From positions 1 through 39,919 of the forward strand of contig JHVD01000023.1 in NCBI GenBank assembly GCA_000619965.1: a DNA stretch of 39,919 nucleotides, written 5' to 3'. Below are positions 24,682 to 31,643 of the stretch, in pieces (within the stretch, counting starts at the first letter, position 1; every line of letters starts with the position of its first letter). The notes beneath the pieces are model-generated. The model searched no databases. It was not told the DNA's origin and was given only the letters and a program-made list of their open reading frames with translations. The position numbers were made by a program, and so were the translations under genes. The stretch is from Propionibacteriaceae bacterium P6A17. Its GTDB lineage: Bacteria; Actinomycetota; Actinomycetes; Propionibacteriales; Propionibacteriaceae.

Positions 24682-25434
24682 TCAGGGCATCTGCTTGTCG
24701 ATGTCGGCGTTGTAGGCGGCGATCACGTCGGGCATGTCGCCGTCGAGGTGCAGTCCGCCACCGCGCAGGTAGAGGCCTCGGTTGCAGAATCGGCGCAGGT
24801 CTGGCTCCGAGTGGGAGACGAGGAACAGCGTCTTGCCGTTGCTGAGCAGGTCTTCCATTCGGCGGTAGCACTTCTCGCGGAATGCCTTGTCGCCGACGGC
24901 GAGCACCTCGTCGACGAGCACGATCGGCTGATCGAGCTGGGTGATGACGGAGAACCCGAGCCGCACCTGCATGCCTGAGGAGAAGTGACGAAATGGCACG
25001 TCGAGGCCGTCTCGCACCTGGGGGCCGGCGAAGTCGATGATGCCCTCGAACTTCTCGTCGATCTCCTCCTTCGTGAGGCCGTGCAGCCCGGCGGTGAGGT
25101 AGACGTTCTCCCGAGCGGACAGGTCGCCGATGAATCCGCCGGTGAGCTCGATCATCGGGGCGACGCCGCCGTCCACCGTGATCGAACCTTCGTCGGGCAG
25201 CAGCACACCCGCGATGATCTTCAGCAGCGTCGACTTCCCCTCGCCGTTGGCCCCGACGAGCCCCACCGCCTCGCCGGCGTGGATGTCGAAGGACACGTGG
25301 CGCAGTGGCCAGAAGGTGGACTTGTCGCCGGTGACTTGACGCTTGAACACCAGCTCGCGCCAGGAGAGCTGGCGTTTGCGCGAGCGAAGAAACTCGATGC
25401 CGACGTCCTTCGCGGAAATCACGACATCGGTCAT
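24682..25434 (-). CDS. ABC transporter ATP-binding protein for polysaccharide export (Wzt/TagH-like, short form)
   Basis: The protein has 250 residues. Walker A is GANGEGKST (about 61-69), the signature is HFSSGMQVRLGFS, Walker B is PIVLVDEVLAVGD, and the H-loop is LVSHS. The DEVLAVGD sequence with AFREKC is typical of the Wzt/KpsT/TagH subfamily. It lacks the C-terminal carbohydrate-recognition domain of long Wzt proteins, so export does not seem to depend on a terminal modification. It pairs with the permease at 25434. The ATG overlaps the permease stop by 1 nt (TGATG). Confidence 0.92.
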   Translation of the reverse strand: MTDVVISAKDVGIEFLRSRKRQLSWRELVFKRQVTGDKSTFWPLRHVSFDIHAGEAVGLVGANGEGKSTLLKIIAGVLLPDEGSITVDGGVAPMIELTGGFIGDLSARENVYLTAGLHGLTKEEIDEKFEGIIDFAGPQVRDGLDVPFRHFSSGMQVRLGFSVITQLDQPIVLVDEVLAVGDKAFREKCYRRMEDLLSNGKTLFLVSHSEPDLRRFCNRGLYLRGGGLHLDGDMPDVIAAYNADIDKQMP

Positions 25435-26231
25435 CAAATCTCCTTGAGGACGGCGCGTTCCATGCGCTTGAAGGTGAAGACGCCCAGGACGAGCATCAGC
25501 AGCGTGCCGATGGTCCCGTAGCCGACGACGTGCCATTGCACGGGATTGGGGAAGAAGCCGGCGCGGAACAGCTCCAGGATCCCCGCAAGGGGATTGATCT
25601 GGAACAGCCACTCCCACCCCTCGAGCTTCGCGAACTTCGAGAGGTCGAAGATGATGGCGGATGCGTAGAAGTAGATCCGCAGGAAGATGCGCACCGTGGG
25701 CTGGATGTCGAACATCATGACCGTGAGCGGCGCGAGCACCAGCCCGAAGCCAGTGATGTAGAGGAACAGCAGCAACATGCCGACGGGGAACAGCAGCAGG
25801 CCCCAGTTGAGCGTCGCCTCACCCCGGACGAGGTAGAAGACCACGAAGATAACGAGCACCGGCAGCGAAAAGGCGAACTCGAGCCCCTTCGAGGCCACCA
25901 CGCGCAGCACCCAGATTTCGCGCGGCAATTGGGTGGACCGCACCAGCTGTCGCTCCGTGATGAGCGAGCGCATCGACTCGCTGACCGCCGCGTTGAACCA
26001 CTGCCACGGCAGCAGCCCCGCGAGCAGGAACAGGAAGTAGGGTGCGTGGCCCGCGTCGCTGCGCTCGAAGAGCACGACGAAGATCATGAAATAGATCAGC
26101 GCCGTGATCAGCGGATCCAGAACGGTCCACAGGTAGCCGATGACGCTTTGCGAATAGCGCACGCGCAGGTCACGCTTGACGAGGAGGCGCAGGACTCTGC
26201 GTTCCTCCCACAGTCGCTTCAGGGTCTGCAA
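25434..26231 (-). CDS. ABC-2 type permease for polysaccharide export (Wzm/TagG-like)
   Basis: The protein is about 265 residues long with six membrane helices. The N-terminal amphipathic part LLVKRDLRVRYSQSVIGYLW precedes LDPLITALIYFMIF, and the C-terminal part has FQINPLAGILELFRAGFF. This is the TagG/Wzm/KpsM pattern. With the ATPase at 24682 it would export a complete polymer across the membrane. The TTG at 26231 is preferred because AGGAGAG lies 8 nt upstream. A longer frame reaches an ATG at 26297 but would overlap the previous gene with residues unlike family members. Confidence 0.88.
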   Translation of the reverse strand: MQTLKRLWEERRVLRLLVKRDLRVRYSQSVIGYLWTVLDPLITALIYFMIFVVLFERSDAGHAPYFLFLLAGLLPWQWFNAAVSESMRSLITERQLVRSTQLPREIWVLRVVASKGLEFAFSLPVLVIFVVFYLVRGEATLNWGLLLFPVGMLLLFLYITGFGLVLAPLTVMMFDIQPTVRIFLRIYFYASAIIFDLSKFAKLEGWEWLFQINPLAGILELFRAGFFPNPVQWHVVGYGTIGTLLMLVLGVFTFKRMERAVLKEI

Positions 26232-26262
26232 CTCGTGCTCTCTCCTGTCGTCTCTTCTGGGC

Positions 26263-27255
26263 TCACTGCCCCAGTTCTTGCGACAGCCTACGCCCAAACT
26301 CCGCGGGGGGCTGGCAAGGCGAGGCGTACTGTCCCAGCAGGGAAGCCTGTCGAGGGGCCAATGCCTCGTCCAGGGCGATCAATTCAGGGGTGCCCACCCG
26401 CAGCGCGCGGATGCCGTGCACCGCGGCCAGGTTGAGCAGCGCCGTCGACGATGCCCCGACGAGCACCGTCGCACCGAGCGCGACCGGGTTGAACTCCGCC
26501 AGCGTCGGCTCCGCGGGCGCATCGTGGGCGGCATGGCGTGAGTGACGGCCGGGCGCTTCGCCCGGATGCGGCAGCACGACCATGTCAAGGCCAATCCGAC
26601 GACACGCCTCGGCGACCTCTTCCACGTGATTCTGATACGTGGCGACGTCCAGCACCCCGAGCTCAGGCCACGGCTGCGAGAGGAACACCGCACGTCTCGC
26701 CACGGCTGGTGCGGGCGCGAGGCGGCGGAACTCGTCGGCCACGGGGGCATTGAGCCCCCACCGCTGAGCCAAGCGCACGTGTAGGGGCCAGCGCACATTC
26801 GTCAGGGTCCCAGTGGCGAGCTCGACGGCCGTGGTCCTCACTGTGCGCCACGGCTCGCCGACGCCCTGCCGCTGCATCGCCTCCCAGCGCGAGCGCCAGT
26901 TGCCGTAGGTGCCGAGCCCCTCGTCGGTGACCACGACGGTGATCCTCCGGCTTGGGTGCCGGGTGCGGAGCCGCAACCATGGCTTGATGCCTACGGCGCC
27001 CGTCGACAGCATCCAGAGGCGTTCTCCCGGGGGCGCGCTCGAGCCGTCCCAGTGCGCGACGTCCACCCTGGCGTCGTCCAGCAGCGCGGACACCTGGCTG
27101 GGCGTGATCTCGTCGCCGCCGAAGAACTGCCTTGTGGGCAGCATGCGCAGCGAGACCTCGCCGGGCTCCCTCCGCAGCAGCTCGCGCACCCAGGAGATGC
27201 CGTAGGTGAGGTGGCCGCGGCTCGCGACGCCAGCCCACCAGACGGTGTGCCTCAC
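26263..27255 (-). CDS. Glycosyltransferase with polysialyltransferase-like motifs
   Basis: The protein is about 330 residues long and is not GT2 or GT4. Visible motifs in order are VVVTDEGLGTYGNW (Asp-Glu-Gly at about 111-113), FLSQPWPELG (about 191-200), LDMVVLPHPGE (His-Pro at about 230-231) and LVGASSTALLNLAAVHG (Ser-Ser at about 269-270). The D/E-D/E-G, H-P and S-S/T trio is the catalytic signature of the sialyltransferase and polysialyltransferase families GT38, GT52 and GT80. Such enzymes use CMP-activated nonulosonic acids. The spacing matches, though overall similarity cannot be measured here. The GTG at 27255 overlaps the upstream stop (GTGA). It sits directly before the ABC permease, as polymer-forming transferases do in ABC-dependent capsule loci. 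Confidence 0.6.
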   Translation of the reverse strand: MRHTVWWAGVASRGHLTYGISWVRELLRREPGEVSLRMLPTRQFFGGDEITPSQVSALLDDARVDVAHWDGSSAPPGERLWMLSTGAVGIKPWLRLRTRHPSRRITVVVTDEGLGTYGNWRSRWEAMQRQGVGEPWRTVRTTAVELATGTLTNVRWPLHVRLAQRWGLNAPVADEFRRLAPAPAVARRAVFLSQPWPELGVLDVATYQNHVEEVAEACRRIGLDMVVLPHPGEAPGRHSRHAAHDAPAEPTLAEFNPVALGATVLVGASSTALLNLAAVHGIRALRVGTPELIALDEALAPRQASLLGQYASPCQPPAEFGRRLSQELGQ

Positions 27256-28124
27256 CACAGCGGGGGCCTGCCGAGCTTCGTCATGGTCCAGACCGTGCGC
27301 CACGAGATGGGTTCGCGTGCGCGCGGTGCCCGCTGGGAAAGCCCGGCACGGAGCCCCTCCCAGATCACCTTGACCTGCTTCGGCGACCGGGCCCGCAGCA
27401 GCGTCGCGCCCGTCCACACCGCGAGGTAGAGCGGCAGGATGGGAGCGGGCAGGTTGCGCTTGGCCACCCACACGCGGTTGCGCATCGTCGTGAAGAAATG
27501 GTGCGAGTGCCGGGCGGCTGCCGTCGCGGGGTGGTGGACGACGATGTCGGGGGCGTACACGATGCGCCATCCGCGGTCGATGAGGCGCATTGCCATGTCC
27601 GTGCCCTCGTGACCGAAGAACAGCTCGGCGTACCAGCCATCGACCTGGTCGAACGCCTCCCGACGAAATAGCGCCATCGCCTCCCAGAACACCGCGACGT
27701 CGCCCCCGAGCATCTCGTTTGACTTGCGCAGTCGTGGCACCCAACGGCGAGGGCTCGGCGCCCCCGACGGGTCGGCGCCCCGGGCCTGCACGACGCCGAC
27801 ATCGGGGCCACAGCGGGCCACCATGCGGGCCAGGGTGTCGGGGGAGGGGAGGGCGCCGTCATCGTCGTAGAAGAACAGGAACTCGCCCTTGACGAGGGCT
27901 GCAGCCAGATTGCGGCCGCCTGGACAGCCGAGATTGTCGGGGGAGTGGAAGGTGCGGACCCAGCTCGGAATGCCTTCCGGGTCCCAGCCGTTGCCGACGA
28001 GGACCACGTCCATGTCGACGCCCTGCTGCGCCTCGAGCGCCCGCAATGCGGCGGCGAGCTCCGCCGGGCGATTGCCCATGCTCAGTAGGGCAACGCCCAC
28101 GGTGGGCAGCGAATCCTGCGACAT
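27252..28124 (-). CDS. Glycosyltransferase family 2
   Basis: The 290-residue GT-A enzyme has VGVALLSMGNRPAELAAALR, LGCPGGRNLAAALVKGEFLF, FYDDDGALPS with the metal/nucleotide-binding Asp residues, and WYAELFFGHEGTDMAMRLID (ED-like base region). A short C-terminal membrane-associated helix (LYLAVWTGATLL) is possible. The ATG at 28124 has GGAGG 5 nt upstream, while an in-frame GTG at 28130 falls inside that site. It is the first gene of the operon that runs through the PolyST-like transferase, ABC exporter, dehydrogenase, GT4 and flippase. The donor is unknown. Confidence 0.88.
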   Translation of the reverse strand: MSQDSLPTVGVALLSMGNRPAELAAALRALEAQQGVDMDVVLVGNGWDPEGIPSWVRTFHSPDNLGCPGGRNLAAALVKGEFLFFYDDDGALPSPDTLARMVARCGPDVGVVQARGADPSGAPSPRRWVPRLRKSNEMLGGDVAVFWEAMALFRREAFDQVDGWYAELFFGHEGTDMAMRLIDRGWRIVYAPDIVVHHPATAAARHSHHFFTTMRNRVWVAKRNLPAPILPLYLAVWTGATLLRARSPKQVKVIWEGLRAGLSQRAPRAREPISWRTVWTMTKLGRPPLW

Positions 28125-28178
28125 TCGCACCTCCTCTGCTTCCGCCCAAGCCTACTGGGGTTGGTTCGGCCCGCCCGT

Positions 28179-28496
28179 CGAGACGTGCCGATGGACCCGA
28201 TCGGTGGGTCCGCCCGGAGGCGGTGTTCGAGGGGTGTGCGGCCTTCGCATGTTCGTCGAGTAGGTGAGGCTTCGCCTCGCGTATCGAGACGTGCTGATGG
28301 ATTCGGTCGGTGGGCCCGGTCGGAGGCGGTGTTCGAGGGGTGTGCGGCCTTCGTATGTTCGTCGAGTAGGGGAGGCTTCGCCTCGCGTATCGAGACGTGC
28401 TGATGGATTCGGTCGGTGGGCCCGGTCGGAGGCGGTGTTCGAGGGGTGTGCGGCCTTCGTATGTTCGTCGAGTAGGTGAGGCTTCGCCGCACGTAT
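28179..28496. repeat. Three tandem 106-bp repeats with an internal hairpin
   Basis: The start CGAGACGTG recurs at 28179, 28285, 28391 and 28497, exactly 106 bp apart. Units two and three are almost identical; the first differs at some positions, and only the beginning of a fourth is present. Each unit ends in GTTCGTCGAGTAGG, then a GAGGC-TTC-GCCTC hairpin (changed in the last copy) and GTATCGAGAC. This core is the inverse of the one at 7210-7388. No coding sequence is credible in 28125-28774. Confidence 0.85.
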
Positions 28497-28554
28497 CGAG
28501 ACGTGCTGGGGATCGGCTGGGGAGTGTCTCGTGGTTTCGACTGGTCCGCTGCGC

Positions 28555-28777
28555 GGACCGCTCAACCATCGGGGTCCTGGACCGCTCAACCATCGGGGTA
28601 CTGGACCGCTCAACCATCGGGGTACTGGACCGCTCAACCAGCCGGGGTGCCGGACCGCGCAACCATGGGGGCTTCACCGCTCAACCAGTCGAGGTGCCGG
28701 ACCGCCCAACAATGGGGGCTTCACCGCTCAACCAGTCGAGGTGCCGGACCGCCCAACAATGGGGGCTTCACCGCTCA
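28555..28777. repeat. 24-bp tandem repeats (x4) followed by 47-bp tandem repeats
   Basis: GGACCGCTCAACCATCGGGG-type units begin at 28555, 28579, 28603 and 28627 (period 24, the fourth 25 bp). Units of 47 bp then begin at 28652, 28699 and 28746. The last copy overlaps the stop codon of the minus-strand gene at 28775. A hairpin GGTCCGC-TGC-GCGGACC precedes the array near 28543-28559. There are no unique spacers between copies, so it is not a CRISPR array. Confidence 0.85.
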
Positions 28778-29149
28778 ATCAGCCATGGAGACGAGTCGCC
28801 CGCAGCAGACCACGGCGTCCCCGACGACGAACTGCGCCACCTCCACGTGCCCAGGCTCTGGGGAGCCCAACAGACCCCGGCCGAGTAGCGTCAGCACCGG
28901 GGTGTCGGTGAGCTTTGCCACCACTTCGAGCCTCGTCCAGGCCCGCCAGAAGTCCTCGTCGGAAGTCAGGCGGGCAGCGAGCGCGGGAGGCGGGGTCGTC
29001 GAGCGCTCGACGTCGAGCGCTCCCCAGCCGGGGGCGCGGAGACACCAGCGGGTGTCGTCGGAGGTGTAGGAGTGGATGAGGGTGCAGCCGTCGGGACAGG
29101 GCAGGTCCCGACGGCTGCGGATCAGGTGTTGCTCAGATGGAGCCGCCAC
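28775..29149 (-). CDS. 4'-phosphopantetheinyl transferase-like protein (short)
   Basis: The protein is about 124 residues long. WGALDVERSTTPPP matches the first PPTase motif (G-x-D-v/i-E, the Mg-binding acidic pair) and FWRAWTRLEVVAKLT matches the second (W-t-x-k-E-a-x-x-K), with Leu in place of the usual Lys before Glu. It is shorter than Sfp (about 220) and close to AcpS (about 120) in length. PPTases attach the phosphopantetheine arm of CoA to the serine of carrier proteins. Here an ACP gene lies three genes upstream in the same operon, the expected client. The GTG at 29149 overlaps the SDR gene by 17 nt. No ribosome-binding site is seen, so coupling is assumed. The stop codon lies within a tandem repeat copy. 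Confidence 0.6.
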   Translation of the reverse strand: MAAPSEQHLIRSRRDLPCPDGCTLIHSYTSDDTRWCLRAPGWGALDVERSTTPPPALAARLTSDEDFWRAWTRLEVVAKLTDTPVLTLLGRGLLGSPEPGHVEVAQFVVGDAVVCCGRLVSMAD

Positions 29150-29876
29150 CGTCGATGACGAGCGTCTGTCCGTTGACGTTGGTGTCCTCGAAGAGCAGGG
29201 TGTCCAGGACGGGCACGACATCGCTGGGCTCCACCAGCCTCCCTGTGGGGGTGCGGCGGGTGATCGTGTCGAGCTGCGTCTGGCCGAGCACCGAGCTCAT
29301 CTCGGATGCGAAGAAGCCGGGGGCAATCGAGTTGCACAGCACTCGGCCGTGCATCTCGCGCGCGATGGTGCGCATGGCGGAGTCCAGCCCGCCCTTCGTC
29401 GATGAGTAGGCGACGAGCCCCGCGTAGCCGCGCTGGGCGCAGATGGAGGTGATGAACACGATGCGGCCGGTCCCGCGGCCGGCCATGATGCGCCGCAGCA
29501 CCGTACGGGTGAGGATCAGGGGCGCGGTCAGGTTCGTCTGGATGATCTGCTCGATGCGCTCCGGAGAGGTGTGCACATGCAGGGAATCCTGGCCGATGGC
29601 TGCGTTGTTGACGAGGCCGTCGATCGGTCCCAGCTTGCGCTCGGCCTCCTTGACGAACGCATTCAGTGCCTTCGTGTCGGTGGCATCGACGGACGCGACG
29701 TGGACCCGCTCGGGGTACTGCGCGGCGAGCTGCTCGAGCTCCGGGGTGATCGTGCGGGCAAAGGTGGCCACCTTGGCGCCGCGGTCGAGGATGGACTGCA
29801 CGATGGCGAGGCCCAATCCGCGCGAGCCGCCGGAGACGACCACGCAGGAGGCAGCTGCAATGGGTGGGTTAGACAT
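29133..29876 (-). CDS. SDR-family oxidoreductase (3-oxoacyl-ACP reductase-like)
   Basis: The 247-residue classical short-chain dehydrogenase has the cofactor motif VVVSGGSRGLGLAIV (TGxxxGxG type, with GGSRGLG favouring NADPH) and VNNAAIG (90-94). Catalytic Ser144 lies in VFITSICAQ, and Tyr157 and Lys161 lie in AYSSTKGG. The C-terminal GQTLVIDGGGSI is usual for FabG-like reductases. With an ACP and an acyl ligase in the same operon, reduction of a 3-oxoacyl-ACP to a 3-hydroxyacyl-ACP is a reasonable inference. A sugar or alcohol substrate is possible. It overlaps the ligase gene by 8 nt. Confidence 0.88.
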   Translation of the reverse strand: MSNPPIAAASCVVVSGGSRGLGLAIVQSILDRGAKVATFARTITPELEQLAAQYPERVHVASVDATDTKALNAFVKEAERKLGPIDGLVNNAAIGQDSLHVHTSPERIEQIIQTNLTAPLILTRTVLRRIMAGRGTGRIVFITSICAQRGYAGLVAYSSTKGGLDSAMRTIAREMHGRVLCNSIAPGFFASEMSSVLGQTQLDTITRRTPTGRLVEPSDVVPVLDTLLFEDTNVNGQTLVIDGGGSI

Positions 29877-31098
29877 CGGACTTCAGGCTCTCCTTCAAGG
29901 GGATTTCGTCGAGAATGCGCACTCGACGCGGCACCTCCGTCTCTGCGAGGTGCTCGGTGGCGTAGCGGATGATGTCGTCCTCGGTGAGCGACTCGTCGTC
30001 GAGGACGACGGAGGCTTGCACCATGTTGCCGACGATGGGCGCCTTGCGGGCCTTGATCGCAGCCCAGGCGATCCCGGGGTGCTCGAGGAGAACGCTCCGC
30101 ACCTTTCCGGCGGACACCTTGGTGCCGCCCACGTTGATCTCGTCCGAGCCGAGCCGCCCGGTGATGTGGACCCGGCCGTCGCGGATCTCCACGCGGTCTC
30201 CTGTGCGGAGGACCTCGTCCACGCCCGAGCCGCGGTGCGGCGAGGCGATCAACAGCTCGTCGCCGTCGACGCTGAGCTGCGGACGGCCCTCCTTGTGGGA
30301 GTCCAGCCACTCGACGGGGAAGCCGGCCTTCCCGTCGTGGACCGCGATGCTGGCGCCGGCCTCGGAAGAGGCGTAGATCCACGAGACGCGCGTGTCCGGG
30401 AACGTCTGGTGGAGGAGATCGATCACCGCCTGATCCACGGGCTCACCGCCGAGGGTGATCTGCTTGAAGCGCACGCGGGCGAGCTCATCGCGCTGGGTGA
30501 GCAGTGCTTGGCGCCAGAACGTGGGGGTGCCGGACGCGGCGTCGACCCCGTACTTGGCCGCCTGTTCGGCCCACGGGTGGCCGCCGTCGACACACACCAT
30601 GGACGTACCGGGGTGGGCCAGCGCGAGCGTCGTGACCTGCCACCACGCGTAAGCGCCGGGGGTGTAGGGGTTGAGCCAAGTGCGAGGGGGCTGCTTGCCG
30701 CGCACGGTGAGCAGCGTGTCGAGCGTGTGGCCCACCTGCTTCGGGCGGCCAGTGGAGCCGGAGGTGAGCAGCCAGACGCGCCCGGGGCGAGTGGTGCGCT
30801 GCTCCGTGGGCTCCGCCACGATCTCCCCGTCGGCCACGATGGTCAGTCCGAGGTCCAGGAGATCCTGCTCGAGTCCGGGCTCCCGTCGGGATGCCGCAGC
30901 GACGAGCAACTCGCGCTGGTGCTGGCGCTGATGCCACACCGCTCGCAAGGCCTCAAGGTCATCACGGACGAACACCGCTGCACGATCCGGGAGCGTGATG
31001 GGAGGCAGTTCGGCCCACGAGCCGTCGAAGTCGCCGGCGACGATGCGGTTTTCGGCGCTCAGCGGCGGTCTTGGCGTGTCGGGGTGATCGAACGTCAT
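29869..31098 (-). CDS. AMP-forming acyl ligase (acyl-ACP synthetase candidate), short form
   Basis: The 409-residue member of the ANL superfamily has P-loop LTSGSTGRPK (about 111-120), YASSEAG (A5), LRTGDRVE (A7), GRLGSDEINVGGTKVS (A8 hinge) and PLKESLKSDV with the A10 catalytic Lys near the end. It is about 100-130 residues shorter than most acyl-CoA synthetases because the N-terminal region before the P-loop is compact, as in some dedicated acyl-ACP ligases. The enzyme would adenylate a carboxylic acid and load it on the ACP encoded just upstream. The ATG overlaps the ACP stop (ATGA) and the stop overlaps the SDR gene. The acid cannot be predicted. Confidence 0.85.
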   Translation of the reverse strand: MTFDHPDTPRPPLSAENRIVAGDFDGSWAELPPITLPDRAAVFVRDDLEALRAVWHQRQHQRELLVAAASRREPGLEQDLLDLGLTIVADGEIVAEPTEQRTTRPGRVWLLTSGSTGRPKQVGHTLDTLLTVRGKQPPRTWLNPYTPGAYAWWQVTTLALAHPGTSMVCVDGGHPWAEQAAKYGVDAASGTPTFWRQALLTQRDELARVRFKQITLGGEPVDQAVIDLLHQTFPDTRVSWIYASSEAGASIAVHDGKAGFPVEWLDSHKEGRPQLSVDGDELLIASPHRGSGVDEVLRTGDRVEIRDGRVHITGRLGSDEINVGGTKVSAGKVRSVLLEHPGIAWAAIKARKAPIVGNMVQASVVLDDESLTEDDIIRYATEHLAETEVPRRVRILDEIPLKESLKSDV

Positions 31099-31349
31099 GC
31101 TTGCTGCTGCAGCTCGTCGATGAAGTCGAGGACGTCCGCGACGGTGCGAATCGTCCGCAGCCCGGGTGCGTCGAAGTTGAGCTCTTCGTCCAGTTCGTCC
31201 TCGACACGGAGCGCGAGCTCCGAGAAGTCGAGCGAGCGGAAGCCGATCTCGTCGAGCGCGGTGTCTTCGGAGGAGGGCATCTCCTTGTCCTGGCGGCGGA
31301 GCACCTCGGCCATCATTTCCTTGACCTGTTCGCGGCTCAACTGGGCCAT
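31095..31349 (-). CDS. Acyl carrier protein with an RSL (not DSL) phosphopantetheine motif
   Basis: The 84-residue acidic protein has the PP-binding pattern MAQLSREQVKEMMAEVL, DEIGFRSLDFSELALRVEDE and TVADVLDFIDELQQQ. Ser39 is the expected phosphopantetheine site. The residue before it is Arg instead of the almost invariant Asp of the G-x-D-S-L motif. AAGGAG lies 5 nt before the ATG at 31349, which favours this start over a GTG at 31355. It is first in an operon with an acyl ligase, an SDR and a PPTase-like gene. The carrier would hold the acyl group during activation and reduction. Confidence 0.88.
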   Translation of the reverse strand: MAQLSREQVKEMMAEVLRRQDKEMPSSEDTALDEIGFRSLDFSELALRVEDELDEELNFDAPGLRTIRTVADVLDFIDELQQQA

Positions 31350-31391
31350 CTTCACTCCTTGGCTGGTTGGGATGCTGGATTGGCTTGGGCC

Positions 31392-31397
31392 AGTCTA
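31392..31397 (-). promoter_or_regulatory. Possible -10 box of the ACP operon
   Basis: On the minus strand TAGACT lies about 43 nt upstream of the ATG at 31349. The leader carries the AAGGAG site. No -35 match is seen. The rest of 31398-31586 shows nothing I can name. Confidence 0.35.
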
Positions 31398-31586
31398 CTC
31401 GCGCCGTGCCCTCGGGTGCCCGATCCGCGCCCGAGCGTCCAGGCGGCGCGGCACTGGGGCGTGACGGAGTGACGTCCAGTTGCGCACAGCGGGCGCGACA
31501 CGCCGGGGGCGGATCATCTGGCGTTCAATCTGTCACGCGACCACCCTGCCGGGGGCCGACAGATTCACGTCGTGCTCCCGGATGAT

Positions 31587-31623
31587 GCAGCGAGGGGGCC
31601 CGTCATACGGGCCCCCTCGCTGC
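31587..31623 (-). terminator. 16-bp perfect hairpin after the Excalibur repeat protein
   Basis: GCAGCGAGGGGGCCCG (31587-31602) pairs perfectly with its complement at 31608-31623 around a TCATA loop, 21 nt beyond the stop at 31644. There is no T-run, but the stem is very strong. A similar hairpin follows the next gene. Confidence 0.65.
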
Positions 31624-31643
31624 GCTGCTGGATCGGCTGCGTG

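Noticed and set aside
28555-28777. CRISPR-like array
   Set aside because: Units are directly adjacent or near-identical over their full length, with no unique spacers and no cas genes nearby.
28397-28888. Open frames through the tandem repeats that encode short peptide repeats (STIGVLDR-type)
   Set aside because: The 24-bp period keeps all frames open. There is no start with a ribosome-binding site and no family match, and the frame runs antisense into the PPTase-like gene.
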